A stretch of DNA of 64,000 nt from MADRE2 sp964397015 (GTDB lineage: Bacteria > Desulfobacterota > Desulfobacteria > Desulfobacterales > Desulfobacteraceae). The notes beneath the pieces are model-generated. The model saw nothing but the letters and a program-made list of their open reading frames with translations, did no database searches and was not told the DNA's origin. The stretch lies in the NCBI GenBank assembly GCA_964397015.1, contig CAYNHL010000003.1, positions 1-64,000 on the forward strand, given 5' to 3'. Below are positions 38,201 through 45,995 of this stretch, one piece after another. How positions within the stretch are numbered: the stretch's first letter is position 1; each line of letters opens with the position of its first letter. Made by a program: the position numbers and the translations under genes.

Positions 38201-38659
38201 CTCGTTTTTTTCAAGGGCAAGGGAGCTTTCCATGAGTTTAGTGATATTTTCATGGACCGCCACGGCCCATCTTTTTCCTTCCGCTTTGAACCAGGTCAGG
38301 TTCAGCCTGAACCACCGCTGGGTTTGTGGTGAATGGCAGGGGTAATCAACGGTAAAGGAATCGATTCGGCCGGCCAGCAGAGACCGGATCTGCGCGGCAA
38401 CGTTCTTTGCCTGTTTCCGGCTGGTCCCGGTGACGTTGTCGCACAGATCGATGTAACATATACCCACACCGTAATTTTCCATTTTAAGGTGATTTTCGTC
38501 GGCAAATGCTTTCCATGCCCGGTTGACGAACACGATGGTTGAGGTATGATCCATCACGGCAACGTGTTCCGGCAGGGAATCCACGATCTTGTGAAAGATC
38601 CTGTGGGCAACGGGCCTGCCGGAAACGGATTGCGGTTCATGGTTTGCTGAAGGGTACAT
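35255..38659 (-). CDS. Hybrid histidine kinase, PAS(3)-HisKA-ATPase-REC-Hpt
   Basis: 1134 residues, cytoplasmic. Three PAS-like domains (about residues 20-140, 150-270, 280-400); the second contains a cluster of Cys (KKCFRTLKHAGAPCGSC) that could bind a metal or sense redox. HisKA H-box FLATMSHEIRTPLNSILG, ATPase with DTGIGM and GTGLGLAIV, a degenerate receiver-like region (650-780), a canonical receiver (KILVVDDDPINREIV, MVFMDLEMPGMDG) and an Hpt domain (SAHNLSSIGTMIGA). This is a full BarA-like phosphorelay, coupled by overlap to the HD-GYP output gene. Confidence 0.92.
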   Translation of the reverse strand: MYPSANHEPQSVSGRPVAHRIFHKIVDSLPEHVAVMDHTSTIVFVNRAWKAFADENHLKMENYGVGICYIDLCDNVTGTSRKQAKNVAAQIRSLLAGRIDSFTVDYPCHSPQTQRWFRLNLTWFKAEGKRWAVAVHENITKLMESSLALEKNEAKLKGILESVPDAMCMFDPELNIVWANEPAKKIFGPDMEKKKCFRTLKHAGAPCGSCIVRKTFENGRVHTGEHTHRDVENRYRTFLCQTSIAGYAPDGTPDLVMETLHDITVRKKNEDQIRRLSQAVEQSPVSVVVTDLNGEIEYVNPKFEQVTGYTSAEALGQNPRILNTGKQSPEFYNSLWQTIKSGQVWHGEFENRKKDGTLYWESASISPIFNDHKEIVSFVAIKEDITARKKMIQDLRKAKSRAESSTKAKSDFLATMSHEIRTPLNSILGMSRLAMESGLAQAQHRRISNIHSAGNALLAILNDILDFSKIDAGKMSIKQEEFQLGDIMERIVTVMKFTALEKNILFSYSFSHGLPLFMTGDASRVTQIIMKIAGNALKYTSAGQVEILSEIIERTDKSLWLKITVKDTGIGMSDNQLSSLFEPFTQIDGSSSRIYGGTGLGLAIVKKITDAMEGSIEVQSSPGQGSVFSVSLPFAPALSSRIPGLPVEILAEKTVYIIDDPDGPAAALKSNLNALGMQPAVYPDKPFSDPLDFIIISQEWLDRDRLNDNAEKNLQAVISVKSKETKSLVIHHPETEPLCESRCRALLGDRNESLTFIEYPVPPMTLIRTLLSLLDDSGHPLVKTTDHQDRQPAADNDKQSLAGKKILVVDDDPINREIVTAIIEKAGADIYEAGNGETAVEMLSQSRFHMVFMDLEMPGMDGYETTRQIRALLVPWASTVPIVTLSGHDPSGIKDRCQEAGMNDCLTKPVKKETLSIILNKWLKGTSFSENKGKQPAELIDTDLIDTTAGLAYVDDQKSLYIKMLKKFTTTYDQVDQTIITALENGDSESIRFSAHNLSSIGTMIGARSLGDSARKLLVRLDEIHQTGEPVNVIKDNILSFCRLIRQVLDTAGSLAAVMETATPELEADMLSLLDAIQKQQPSECRDLLARIKTYDISPALKKRLEAIEPLIDRYRFADAEQKLARLSGDHTTE

Positions 38660-38690
38660 AATGATAATCTGCCATCCTTTTTTTGTCAGG

Positions 38691-40784
38691 TTACGCGATT
38701 TTGAACCTGCCGGTCATGGTATTGATCTGTTCTGCCAGGCTGGATATCTCATTGGCACTGGTCTTTACCTGGCCGCTGGCGTCGGCGATTTCCGTAGAGG
38801 CCTGGTTGACCTCACCAATATCTTTTGCAATTTCTTCTGATACAGAAGAACTCTGGGCAACATTCTGGTTGACTTCCTGGATACCCAATGCCGCCTGGTG
38901 CACATTGCTGGTTATTTCCTGGGTGGCACTGGACTGTTCCTGGATGGCCGATGCAATGGATGTCACGATTTCGTTTACATCATTGATTACAGTGGTGATT
39001 TCCCGGATTTCCGTCACAGTGTCATTAGTAGTGCTCTGGATTCCTTGAATGCGCTCCCTGATTTCCTGGGTGGCGGCATCGGTCTGGTTTGCAAGGTCCT
39101 TGATTTCAGCTGCGACCACGGCAAACCCCTTGCCGGCTTCACCTGCACGGGCGGCTTCGATGGTGGCGTTGAGCGCAAGAAGGTTGGTCTGGCTGGAGAT
39201 GTCTGCAATTGTTTCAGTGACCTTGCCGATCAGTTTGGCGGCCTGGCCGAGTTCCTCTACCTTGATGGACGCTTTTTCGGATTTTTCAACCGCATCGTTG
39301 GTCACCGACCGGCCTTTTTCCGTGCTCTGGGCTATTTCGTTGATGGTCGCGCTCATTTCCTCGGCCGAGGTGGCCACCATCTGGATATTGGTGGATGCCT
39401 GTTCAGATGCTGCGGCCACGCTTACCATGCTGGCGCTCATTTCTTCGGCTGCCGCGGCCACGGTATTGGATTTTTCAGATGTCTGCTCCGCACCGGCTGA
39501 CATCTGGCTGGAGATGGCCGAAAGCTCAGTGGATGATGAAGACAGCACCGAAACCCCTTGTGACAGTTCGGTGAACATCTGGTTCAAGCTGCTGCTCATC
39601 TGGTTCAGCGCTTTGGCAAGGACACCGATTTCGTCGTCCTGGTCAATGTCCAGGGTCTGGGTAAGGTCACCATCTGCAAGTGCATTGGCAAAATCCACCC
39701 CTTTTTTTATCGGCCGGGTAATACCCCGGGTAAATACCAATGCCGCACCTGTGATACATATGACACCCACAAGGGCTATGATGCCGATCAGGAGCTTCAT
39801 CTGGGTTATGGGTGCAAATGCCTCATGTGCGTCAATCTCCGAGATCACGGCCCACGTCACATCCATTATATTCAAAGGCCCATAGGCTGAAAGCACCTCT
39901 TCACCCAGGTAATTTGTCGCCAGCCTGTGCCCGGTTTTCCCGGCCAAAGCATCCTTGACGGTCCCGCTTTCAACCCTGCCTTTTGCCGGATTGGCAAAAC
40001 TGGCAGTCACAGAGTGGGTTTCAGGAGACAGGTATGAATCAGATCTCATGAGATAATCCTGACCTACAAGGTAGCTTTCACCTGTTTCTCCCATTCCGTG
40101 CCGTGAGGTCATTACCGCGTTGATCTGGCTCACCGGGATCTGGAAGGCCACTACGCCGATCAGTTTTCCTGAAGTGTCGTGAATCGGATATCCGGCAAAG
40201 ATCGAGGGCGTACCGTTGCTGGGGGCATAGGGTGCCATGTCAACCATGGCAGGACTGCCTGATTTTACGATCTTGGTCCACAACGAGGCAAGACTGCTGT
40301 CCTTGTATCTGCCATGGCCCAGGTTTTCGCCAAGGTCGCTTTCTTTTTCGTTTGTGTACATGACATGGCCATGGGCGGCACAGATCAGGAACACGTCATA
40401 CATTCCGCTTTGTTCCTGGTATTCCCTCAGTTTTCGGCCAAAGGACTCCCATATGTCATGGTATTCCGGGGTTGTTACATCATAGTTTCCAGTTGCCGAT
40501 ACATTGGTGTCATTGTGGTACTGGACCAGCCTTTTATAAAAGGTATTGACCTCCTGCGACTGTGCAAAAATTCCCATCTGCAGAAACAGCCCCTTGAAAT
40601 ATTCTGCAATATGCTCCTGTTTTGCAGCCTGGAGTCCTCCCATCTCCTCATATACCAGGTGTGTTATGGCATTTTTGCTCTTGTTGACTGCAAGCAGGCC
40701 CATGATGGTCAGTGGCAGGATTCCGATGACAAGAAAGGCTGCCGTGAATTTTTTGCCCATTTTAATGTTTTTCAAACTGAACAT
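38691..40784 (-). CDS. Methyl-accepting chemotaxis protein with dCache-type sensor
   Basis: 697 residues. TM1 about residues 12-34, a periplasmic double-Cache-like sensor (about 35-305; motifs such as YVLDGxD-like HVMYTNEKESDLGENL and DTSGKLIGVVAFQIPVSQIN), TM2 about 312-335, HAMP (336-390), and a signalling domain with tip [20 protein letters not shown]. It ends MTGRFKIA, without the acidic Phe-ended tail of the other two MCPs. GGAGG lies six bases before the ATG. It lies 43 bases downstream of pseudo-receiver B and upstream of the phosphorelay kinase, suggesting one operon. Confidence 0.93.
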   Translation of the reverse strand: MFSLKNIKMGKKFTAAFLVIGILPLTIMGLLAVNKSKNAITHLVYEEMGGLQAAKQEHIAEYFKGLFLQMGIFAQSQEVNTFYKRLVQYHNDTNVSATGNYDVTTPEYHDIWESFGRKLREYQEQSGMYDVFLICAAHGHVMYTNEKESDLGENLGHGRYKDSSLASLWTKIVKSGSPAMVDMAPYAPSNGTPSIFAGYPIHDTSGKLIGVVAFQIPVSQINAVMTSRHGMGETGESYLVGQDYLMRSDSYLSPETHSVTASFANPAKGRVESGTVKDALAGKTGHRLATNYLGEEVLSAYGPLNIMDVTWAVISEIDAHEAFAPITQMKLLIGIIALVGVICITGAALVFTRGITRPIKKGVDFANALADGDLTQTLDIDQDDEIGVLAKALNQMSSSLNQMFTELSQGVSVLSSSSTELSAISSQMSAGAEQTSEKSNTVAAAAEEMSASMVSVAAASEQASTNIQMVATSAEEMSATINEIAQSTEKGRSVTNDAVEKSEKASIKVEELGQAAKLIGKVTETIADISSQTNLLALNATIEAARAGEAGKGFAVVAAEIKDLANQTDAATQEIRERIQGIQSTTNDTVTEIREITTVINDVNEIVTSIASAIQEQSSATQEITSNVHQAALGIQEVNQNVAQSSSVSEEIAKDIGEVNQASTEIADASGQVKTSANEISSLAEQINTMTGRFKIA

Positions 40785-40827
40785 GTTGTTCCTCCATGTG
40801 GTGGCATGAATAAGACATGCCGGTTAT

Positions 40828-41208
40828 TTATTTGGTATTCGTAACTGTTGCAGATGTCATTTTTTCCATTACTGCAGGCAGTGTTTTTGCTATATGAGCC
40901 TTTTCAATGACCATGCGCGGGGCAAGGGCATATGATCGGGCCCGCAGATTTGCATCCTGTGTCTCAAGGCAGATAATGAGTTTTGTGTCAATCAGTGCCG
41001 GGTTAAGGGATTCAAGGCATGACAGGTCCTTTGCCGTGCGCGCGAAAAACACTATCACAGTGCTTCCTGCCGGGGCTGAATCGACTGTTGGAACAAACTC
41101 GTCAAGGTTGTTTGTATCGATCATGCAAAAGTTGTCGACTGCAGATACCTGCCTGGATATAGTCTGTATGACAGGGTCTGGTTTTTTATTGAAAACTATG
41201 ATTCTCAT
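40828..41208 (-). CDS. Degenerate (pseudo-)receiver protein B
   Basis: 126 residues with receiver-like periodicity (MRIIVFNKK, STVIVFFAR, TKLIICLE strands) but no acidic pocket after strand 1, Ala-Arg instead of the phospho-acceptor Asp after strand 3, and no conserved Lys. It mirrors pseudo-receiver A: directly after a sigma-54 activator gene and before chemoreceptor genes. The two share little identity apart from size, pattern and context. No function is assigned. Confidence 0.7.
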   Translation of the reverse strand: MRIIVFNKKPDPVIQTISRQVSAVDNFCMIDTNNLDEFVPTVDSAPAGSTVIVFFARTAKDLSCLESLNPALIDTKLIICLETQDANLRARSYALAPRMVIEKAHIAKTLPAVMEKMTSATVTNTK

Positions 41209-41273
41209 CAGGGTCCTTTTTGGCCGGATATAAAATATTTGACCTGTTAAATTTTGTCTTTCATTTCTGGTAT

Positions 41274-41289
41274 TTCAAGATGTGTGCCA
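41274..41289 (-). promoter_or_regulatory. Sigma-54-like -24/-12 site before pseudo-receiver B
   Basis: Minus-strand TGGCACACATCTTGAA: perfect -24 TGGCAC, -12 TTGA (TTGC expected), correct spacing, about 66 bases before the gene and directly after a sigma-54 activator gene. It shares TGGCAC-N2-ATCTTG with the two sites at 22021 and 22647. Confidence 0.5.
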
Positions 41290-41439
41290 CGGGAAAAAAG
41301 CGGAAGGTTTTATATTTTTTTATAATAATTACAGTTAGATAACAAAAAATTTATATCTGCAGGGCATGAATGCCCCGGGAATGAGTTTTGTTTTTCAAAA
41401 CTTTTTTTGTTTTTCAAAACAATTTGGAGTGTGAGTGGG

Positions 41440-42831
41440 TCAGGACTTTTTCAACTGGTATTTTCGAATGAAATGATACAGCCTGTTTTTGCTTAAACAA
41501 GATTGTTTTGCTGCCTGGTCGAGATCCCAGCTGTTATTTGACAGCAGCATTGAAAAATAATGCTTTTCGATTCGTTCAAGGGCTTTTTCCTTGAAGGATT
41601 TGAACTCCTCCAGGGGTTGTTCCGCACCCGGGGAAATGGGATCTTCAGATTTGTGCAATCCTTTTTTGACATGGGATAAACGGATATGATCCGGCAGGTG
41701 CATGGGGTATACCATCGGGATTCCCGGGTCGGCGATCAGGGTTTTTTCAAGGACATTGATCAGCTCCCTGACATTTCCGGGCCAGTCATGGCTCTCAAGG
41801 ATGGACATGGTTTCCGGCAGCAGCACTTTGCGGGCAATGTGGTGTTTTTTGCACAGCTGGCCGGTATAGTGATGTGCTATGTCATGAATATCCTCTTTGC
41901 GCTCCCTTAAAGGCGGCAGTGAAATGGTAAAGGTTTTGATCCGGTAGAGAAGATCCTGCCGGAAAGTGCCTTCAGCCGCCATTTTTTCAAGGTTCCGGTT
42001 GGTGGCTGCGACCAGCCTGAAATCGCTTTTCAGTTCAACTGTACTGCCTACCGGCCTGAATTTTTTTTCCTGCAGTACCCTCAGGAAAGTTTTCTGTGCT
42101 GCCAGCGGCAGTTCACCGATTTCATCCAGGAACAGGGTGCCGCCGTCCGCCATTTTGATCAATCCGTCAGAGGCCTTGTCCGCTCCGGTGAAAGCTCCTT
42201 TCCTGTGCCCGAAGAGCAGGCTTTCGATAAGGGTTTCAGGCATGGAGGCACAGTCAACTATTATGTAGCTTTCGCCACTGACAGGCGAATTGTCGTGAAC
42301 TGCCCTGGCAAAAAGTTCCTTGCCGGTTCCGCTTTCCCCCTGGATCAATACGCTTGCTTTGCTTGGCGCGCACTGGGCCAGTTGTTCCAGGCATTTTTTC
42401 AACAGGTAGCTTGTGCCGATGATACCTGTCGGTTGAAGCATGAGCCTGGCTGTTTTTTTGTGTTTCGCCTTTCTGTATTCAAGTGCCTGGTTTATCTGCA
42501 GGGTCAATGTCTGTTTGTAAAACGGTTTTTCAATGTAATTCCAAGCTCCGTTGTTGATCGCGATTTCCGCGCCCTGGCCTGAGCCCATGGCCGTGATGAT
42601 AATGACTTCAGGGCGGGAGTTGTTCTGTTTTATGGCCGGCAGTGCATCGAGCCCGTTACCGTCAGGCAGGTTCACATCCAGGAAAACCAGGTCCAGGTCT
42701 TTTTCTTCGATCATGGAAAGTCCCTGTGCCAGGTTGGCGGCTGTGAAAACCTCGTGGGACAGCGCCTCCATTCTGGCAGAAAGGATCTCCCTGATATGGG
42801 CCTCGTCATCTATTACCAGGATTTTGGCCAT
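41440..42831 (-). CDS. Sigma-54-dependent NtrC-family response regulator
   Basis: 463 residues: receiver (ILVIDDEAHIREIL, phospho-acceptor in LVFLDVNLPDGNGL), AAA+ (GESGTGKELFARAVHDNS, GAFTGADKAS, TLFLDEIGELP, WPGNVREL) and a Fis-like helix-turn-helix (DQAAKQSCLSKNRLYHFIRKY). It is a close relative of the regulator at 22674-24110 across receiver and AAA+ domains. No kinase is adjacent; the hybrid kinases downstream on the same strand are candidates. AAGGAG precedes the ATG by about ten bases. Confidence 0.94.
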   Translation of the reverse strand: MAKILVIDDEAHIREILSARMEALSHEVFTAANLAQGLSMIEEKDLDLVFLDVNLPDGNGLDALPAIKQNNSRPEVIIITAMGSGQGAEIAINNGAWNYIEKPFYKQTLTLQINQALEYRKAKHKKTARLMLQPTGIIGTSYLLKKCLEQLAQCAPSKASVLIQGESGTGKELFARAVHDNSPVSGESYIIVDCASMPETLIESLLFGHRKGAFTGADKASDGLIKMADGGTLFLDEIGELPLAAQKTFLRVLQEKKFRPVGSTVELKSDFRLVAATNRNLEKMAAEGTFRQDLLYRIKTFTISLPPLRERKEDIHDIAHHYTGQLCKKHHIARKVLLPETMSILESHDWPGNVRELINVLEKTLIADPGIPMVYPMHLPDHIRLSHVKKGLHKSEDPISPGAEQPLEEFKSFKEKALERIEKHYFSMLLSNNSWDLDQAAKQSCLSKNRLYHFIRKYQLKKS

Positions 42832-42939
42832 GGAACAGTATCTCCTTTGATGTTGATAGCCCGTTTATACCTGATTTGAGCTGTAAAAAAAAGAAAAAAC
42901 TCAAGCGCAGGCCGTATCCCTGCACGGGCAGCCCATGGT

Positions 42940-44343
42940 CTAAAAATAACTTGATTTGTCCCAGCAGTGGGTGCAAAGTTTTTCCTTGGGCAGGCCGATG
43001 GCTGCAACCAGGTCGTCAAGGGTCTGGAACCTGATGCTGGACAGATTGAGCCGGCTGGTGAGTTTTTCGATCATGGCGTTGTATGGCTCTGATCCGTTAG
43101 AGGCATAAGCTGCCAGGTCGCCGTCCGTCGTACCCTCTATGTCGTAGATTGCCTTTCTGGCCGCCAGATCCATGTTGGACCGGGAAGTCGAAAAATTTAA
43201 GAACTCACAAGGATGTATCAGGCAGGGGCAGGCTATTCGCATGTGCACCTCCCTGGCCCCGTATGCATAGAGTATTTTGGTGTTGTCCTGGAGCTGGGTG
43301 CCCCTGACCACAGAATCGTCGCAGAAGATGATGCGCTTGTTGCAGATTACCTCCCGTATGGGAATCAGCTTCATTTTTGCCACCAGGTTCCTCACGGACT
43401 GGTTCTGGGGCATGAAACTTCTGGGCCAGGTTGGTGTGTATTTCACATAGGGCCGCTGGTACGGGATTTTACTGTGATTGGCAAACCCGATGGCGTGGCC
43501 GATACCGGAATCGGGTATTCCGCCCACCAGGTCGGCGGTGACGGTTTCCCGCCTGGCCAGGGCGGCCCCGCAGTTGTAACGGACCTTTTCCGTATTGATT
43601 CCTTCATAGGTCGAAGGGGGATATCCGTAATAAACCCACAAAAAGGCACAGATCTGCATTCTTTCACCGGCCGGATGCACTGTTTCAATACCCTCGGCCG
43701 TCATGAAAACAATTTCATCCGGGCCCAGGTTGTAATCGATTTCAAAACCAAGGTTGAAGAATGCGCTGGACTCAGAGCTGGCAGCAAAGGCATCGTGGCT
43801 TTTGCCTATAACGACAGGAGTCCGGCCCAGCCGGTCCCTGGCGGCATAAATTCCGTTACGTGTAAGAATCAGCATGGAGCAGGAGCCCTTTATCCTGGAC
43901 CTGGCATGGAGGATCCCGTCCTTGAAGGATTGTTTCTGGCTGATGAGAATCGCCACCAGTTCCGAGGGATTGATGTCCCCCTGGCTGGTTTCGGCAAAAT
44001 GAATGTTCTGTTTGAATGCCTGGTCGGCCAGTTCTTCAAGATTTGCGATCCTGCCGACAGTGACAACTGCGAACTGGCCCAGGTGGGAATGGATCATGAC
44101 GGGCTGGGAGTCTGTATCACTTATGACACCTATTCCCGAGCTGCCTGACAGCTCCTCGAGGTCGCCTTCGAACTTGGACCTGAAATATGCACTTTCAAGT
44201 TTATGGATGCTGCGGTGAAATCCATCCGGGGCGACGGTTGCCATGCCCCCCCGCTTGGTGCCGAGATGAGACAGGTAATCCGTACCGTAAAAAAGCGTAT
44301 TGCGGCATGCCTGCTTTGATGCACAGCCAAAAAAACCACCCAT
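42940..44343 (-). CDS. PurF-like phosphoribosyltransferase with degenerate glutaminase domain
   Basis: 467 residues, colinear with amidophosphoribosyltransferase (PurF), which uses PRPP and glutamine in purine synthesis. The C-terminal half keeps the PRPP motif (RIIFCDDSVVRGTQ), the segment FMPQNQSVRNL, and Cys residues where Fe-S PurFs bind a 4Fe-4S cluster (ICAFLWVYY, HPCEFLN, CTHCW). The N-terminal glutaminase half has lost Cys1 (MGGFFGCASK against CGxFG), RYST reads ISDT, and NGNL reads RIANL. The start is supported by AGGAGG 11 bases upstream, so no hidden Cys1 precedes it. It may use free ammonia or have another role. Confidence 0.85.
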   Translation of the reverse strand: MGGFFGCASKQACRNTLFYGTDYLSHLGTKRGGMATVAPDGFHRSIHKLESAYFRSKFEGDLEELSGSSGIGVISDTDSQPVMIHSHLGQFAVVTVGRIANLEELADQAFKQNIHFAETSQGDINPSELVAILISQKQSFKDGILHARSRIKGSCSMLILTRNGIYAARDRLGRTPVVIGKSHDAFAASSESSAFFNLGFEIDYNLGPDEIVFMTAEGIETVHPAGERMQICAFLWVYYGYPPSTYEGINTEKVRYNCGAALARRETVTADLVGGIPDSGIGHAIGFANHSKIPYQRPYVKYTPTWPRSFMPQNQSVRNLVAKMKLIPIREVICNKRIIFCDDSVVRGTQLQDNTKILYAYGAREVHMRIACPCLIHPCEFLNFSTSRSNMDLAARKAIYDIEGTTDGDLAAYASNGSEPYNAMIEKLTSRLNLSSIRFQTLDDLVAAIGLPKEKLCTHCWDKSSYF

Positions 44344-44619
44344 AACTGATACTTCCTCCTTTTTTAAATCAGCTTAAACCAAATTTCGAAAGCTGAGTCA
44401 GTTACAAAGGTCAATTAATCATTATTTTACTTAATGTCAAATAAATTTGCCGGCTCTTCTATACATTAAGGGCGCGTGATACAGTTGTTCCTGCCTGTTC
44501 TTTTTTAAAACAGGCAAGCTATATGACTTGATATTTATTTTGTATTCCAGTAAAAAAATAATAAAAGGCCGTTGTCCGTCAACATATCGCGGGTTGGACC
44601 GGATAAAAAAGGGGATGTT
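44344..44619. other. Divergent intergenic region between purF-like and cheD genes
   Basis: 276 bases, AT-rich. It holds a hairpin at 44492-44516 (arms TGCCTGTT and AACAGGCA, loop nine bases) with no terminal T-run on the correct side. No open frame with a ribosome site was found. Confidence 0.5.
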
Positions 44620-45102
44620 GTGGATAAAATTGTCACTGTCGCAGATATGAAAATCAGCACCGATGAAAGTGATATCCTGGTTGCCAACGGGATTGGGTCG
44701 GGCATTGGTATCGCGGTTTATGATCCCGTGGCCAGAGTGGGAGGAATGATGCATTTCATGCTTCCTGATTCCAGTATTGACACACGGGCACGTGAGGACA
44801 AGCCGCTGATGTTTGCAGATACCGGTATTGATTCCCTGTTTAGCGCAGTTGCCGGGTCCGGGGCGGATAAACGCAACCTCAAAGTGTTTGCCGCCGGCGG
44901 TGCCGGAATTATCAATCAGCCGTCATCCTGTCACATCGGCAGACAGAACGAGGCAGCACTGCTAAAGGCGCTTAAAAAGGCCGGTGCGAGGCTGGAGATA
45001 AAGGAACTCGGCGGCCATGTGACAAGGCATATGCGGCTGTCCATTCGAAACGGGGATGTCGTTGTCCAGACTTCACGCCGGTTGCCGGAGGAAACGAAAT
45101 GA
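44620..45102 (+). CDS. cheD: CheD-like protein lacking catalytic Cys and Thr (third of three)
   Basis: 160 residues from the GTG at 44620, chosen because GGGG lies six bases before it and because VDKIVTVADM then aligns with the first residues of the intact CheD (MNKVVGVADM). The active-site stretch reads NGIGSGIGIAVYDP, with Gly for the catalytic Cys and Ala for the Thr; the His is kept, 17 residues on, in GGMMHFMLP. It is therefore almost certainly not a deamidase. It overlaps the HDOD gene by ATGA, the same pairing as the intact CheD at 13715-14194. Confidence 0.83.
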   Translation: MDKIVTVADMKISTDESDILVANGIGSGIGIAVYDPVARVGGMMHFMLPDSSIDTRAREDKPLMFADTGIDSLFSAVAGSGADKRNLKVFAAGGAGIINQPSSCHIGRQNEAALLKALKKAGARLEIKELGGHVTRHMRLSIRNGDVVVQTSRRLPEETK

Positions 45103-45947
45103 CCACAATCCAGGATTTGATCAGGGAGATACAAAAGCTCAAACCCATACCGGCAGTGGTTAACCTCCTGATTGAAAAGGTTGATCAGCCCGGGGCTTCC
45201 ATGGAAGAAGTGGCCGGTATCATCAAGTACGATCCCGCAGTGACGGCCATGTTGTTGAAAACCTGTAATTCAGCTTACTTTGGTTTGAAAAATCCGGCCG
45301 AGTCAGTTGAAGAAGCTGCCATGTACCTGGGTACGGACCAGATCGTCGAACTGGTGCTGTTCAAGTCCGGTGCCGGAATCATGAAAGGCCGGCAGAACGG
45401 ATACGGTCTCAAGGAGGGAGCCCTCTGGAAATATGCCGTGACATCTGCCCTGGTGGCCAAGCATATTGCCCGGCAGCTTTCCATGGACAACATTAATACC
45501 ATTTTTACGGCTGCATTGCTCAAAGATCTTGGGAAAATTCTTCTGGATTCAGTAGTGGCGGAAAAAATACAAAAAATAGATCAACTGGTGGTCCAGCAGA
45601 ACTTGAGCTTTCTCGAGGCTGAAAAACAGGTGATCGGCATAGACCATGCCGAACTCGGCGCCATGATCGCCAAGATGTGGAAATTCAGCCCCAGGATGGT
45701 CAAGATCATACGGCATCATCACCTGCAGGACCCGGCCATGCAGACTGAACATGATATTATAACGGTTTACCTTGCCGACTGCATATGCATGATGCTCGGG
45801 CTTGCCGTCGGAGCGGACGCTCTGTCATATCAGTTTTATCCCGATGCCATAACGGCCCTTGGCCTGGATTCTGCAGCGATTTCCAGGGTAATGGCCGGCT
45901 TTACCAGTGAAATGGAAGAGATTGAATCCCTGCTGGCGCTTTTTTAA
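45099..45947 (+). CDS. HDOD domain protein coupled to CheD-like protein (copy B)
   Basis: 282 residues, the same length as copy A (12870-13718) and aligned throughout: LKPIPAVVNLLIEKV, LLKTCNSAYFGL, LLKDLGKILLDSVV, GIDHAELGAMIAKMWKFSPRMVKIIRHHHL. It begins inside the cheD stop (ATGA), as copy A does. The conserved partnership suggests the HDOD protein binds CheD or its target. This copy is far from any cheA or MCP gene on its own strand. Confidence 0.9.
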   Translation: MTTIQDLIREIQKLKPIPAVVNLLIEKVDQPGASMEEVAGIIKYDPAVTAMLLKTCNSAYFGLKNPAESVEEAAMYLGTDQIVELVLFKSGAGIMKGRQNGYGLKEGALWKYAVTSALVAKHIARQLSMDNINTIFTAALLKDLGKILLDSVVAEKIQKIDQLVVQQNLSFLEAEKQVIGIDHAELGAMIAKMWKFSPRMVKIIRHHHLQDPAMQTEHDIITVYLADCICMMLGLAVGADALSYQFYPDAITALGLDSAAISRVMAGFTSEMEEIESLLALF

Positions 45948-45995
45948 ACTGCCGACAGACCGGCATGATTATGAATAAAACCTTGAGGAATCATT

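Noticed and set aside
44492..44516. Hairpin in the purF-like/cheD gap as a terminator
   Set aside because: Genes diverge from this gap, so no terminator is needed, and no T-run follows the stem.
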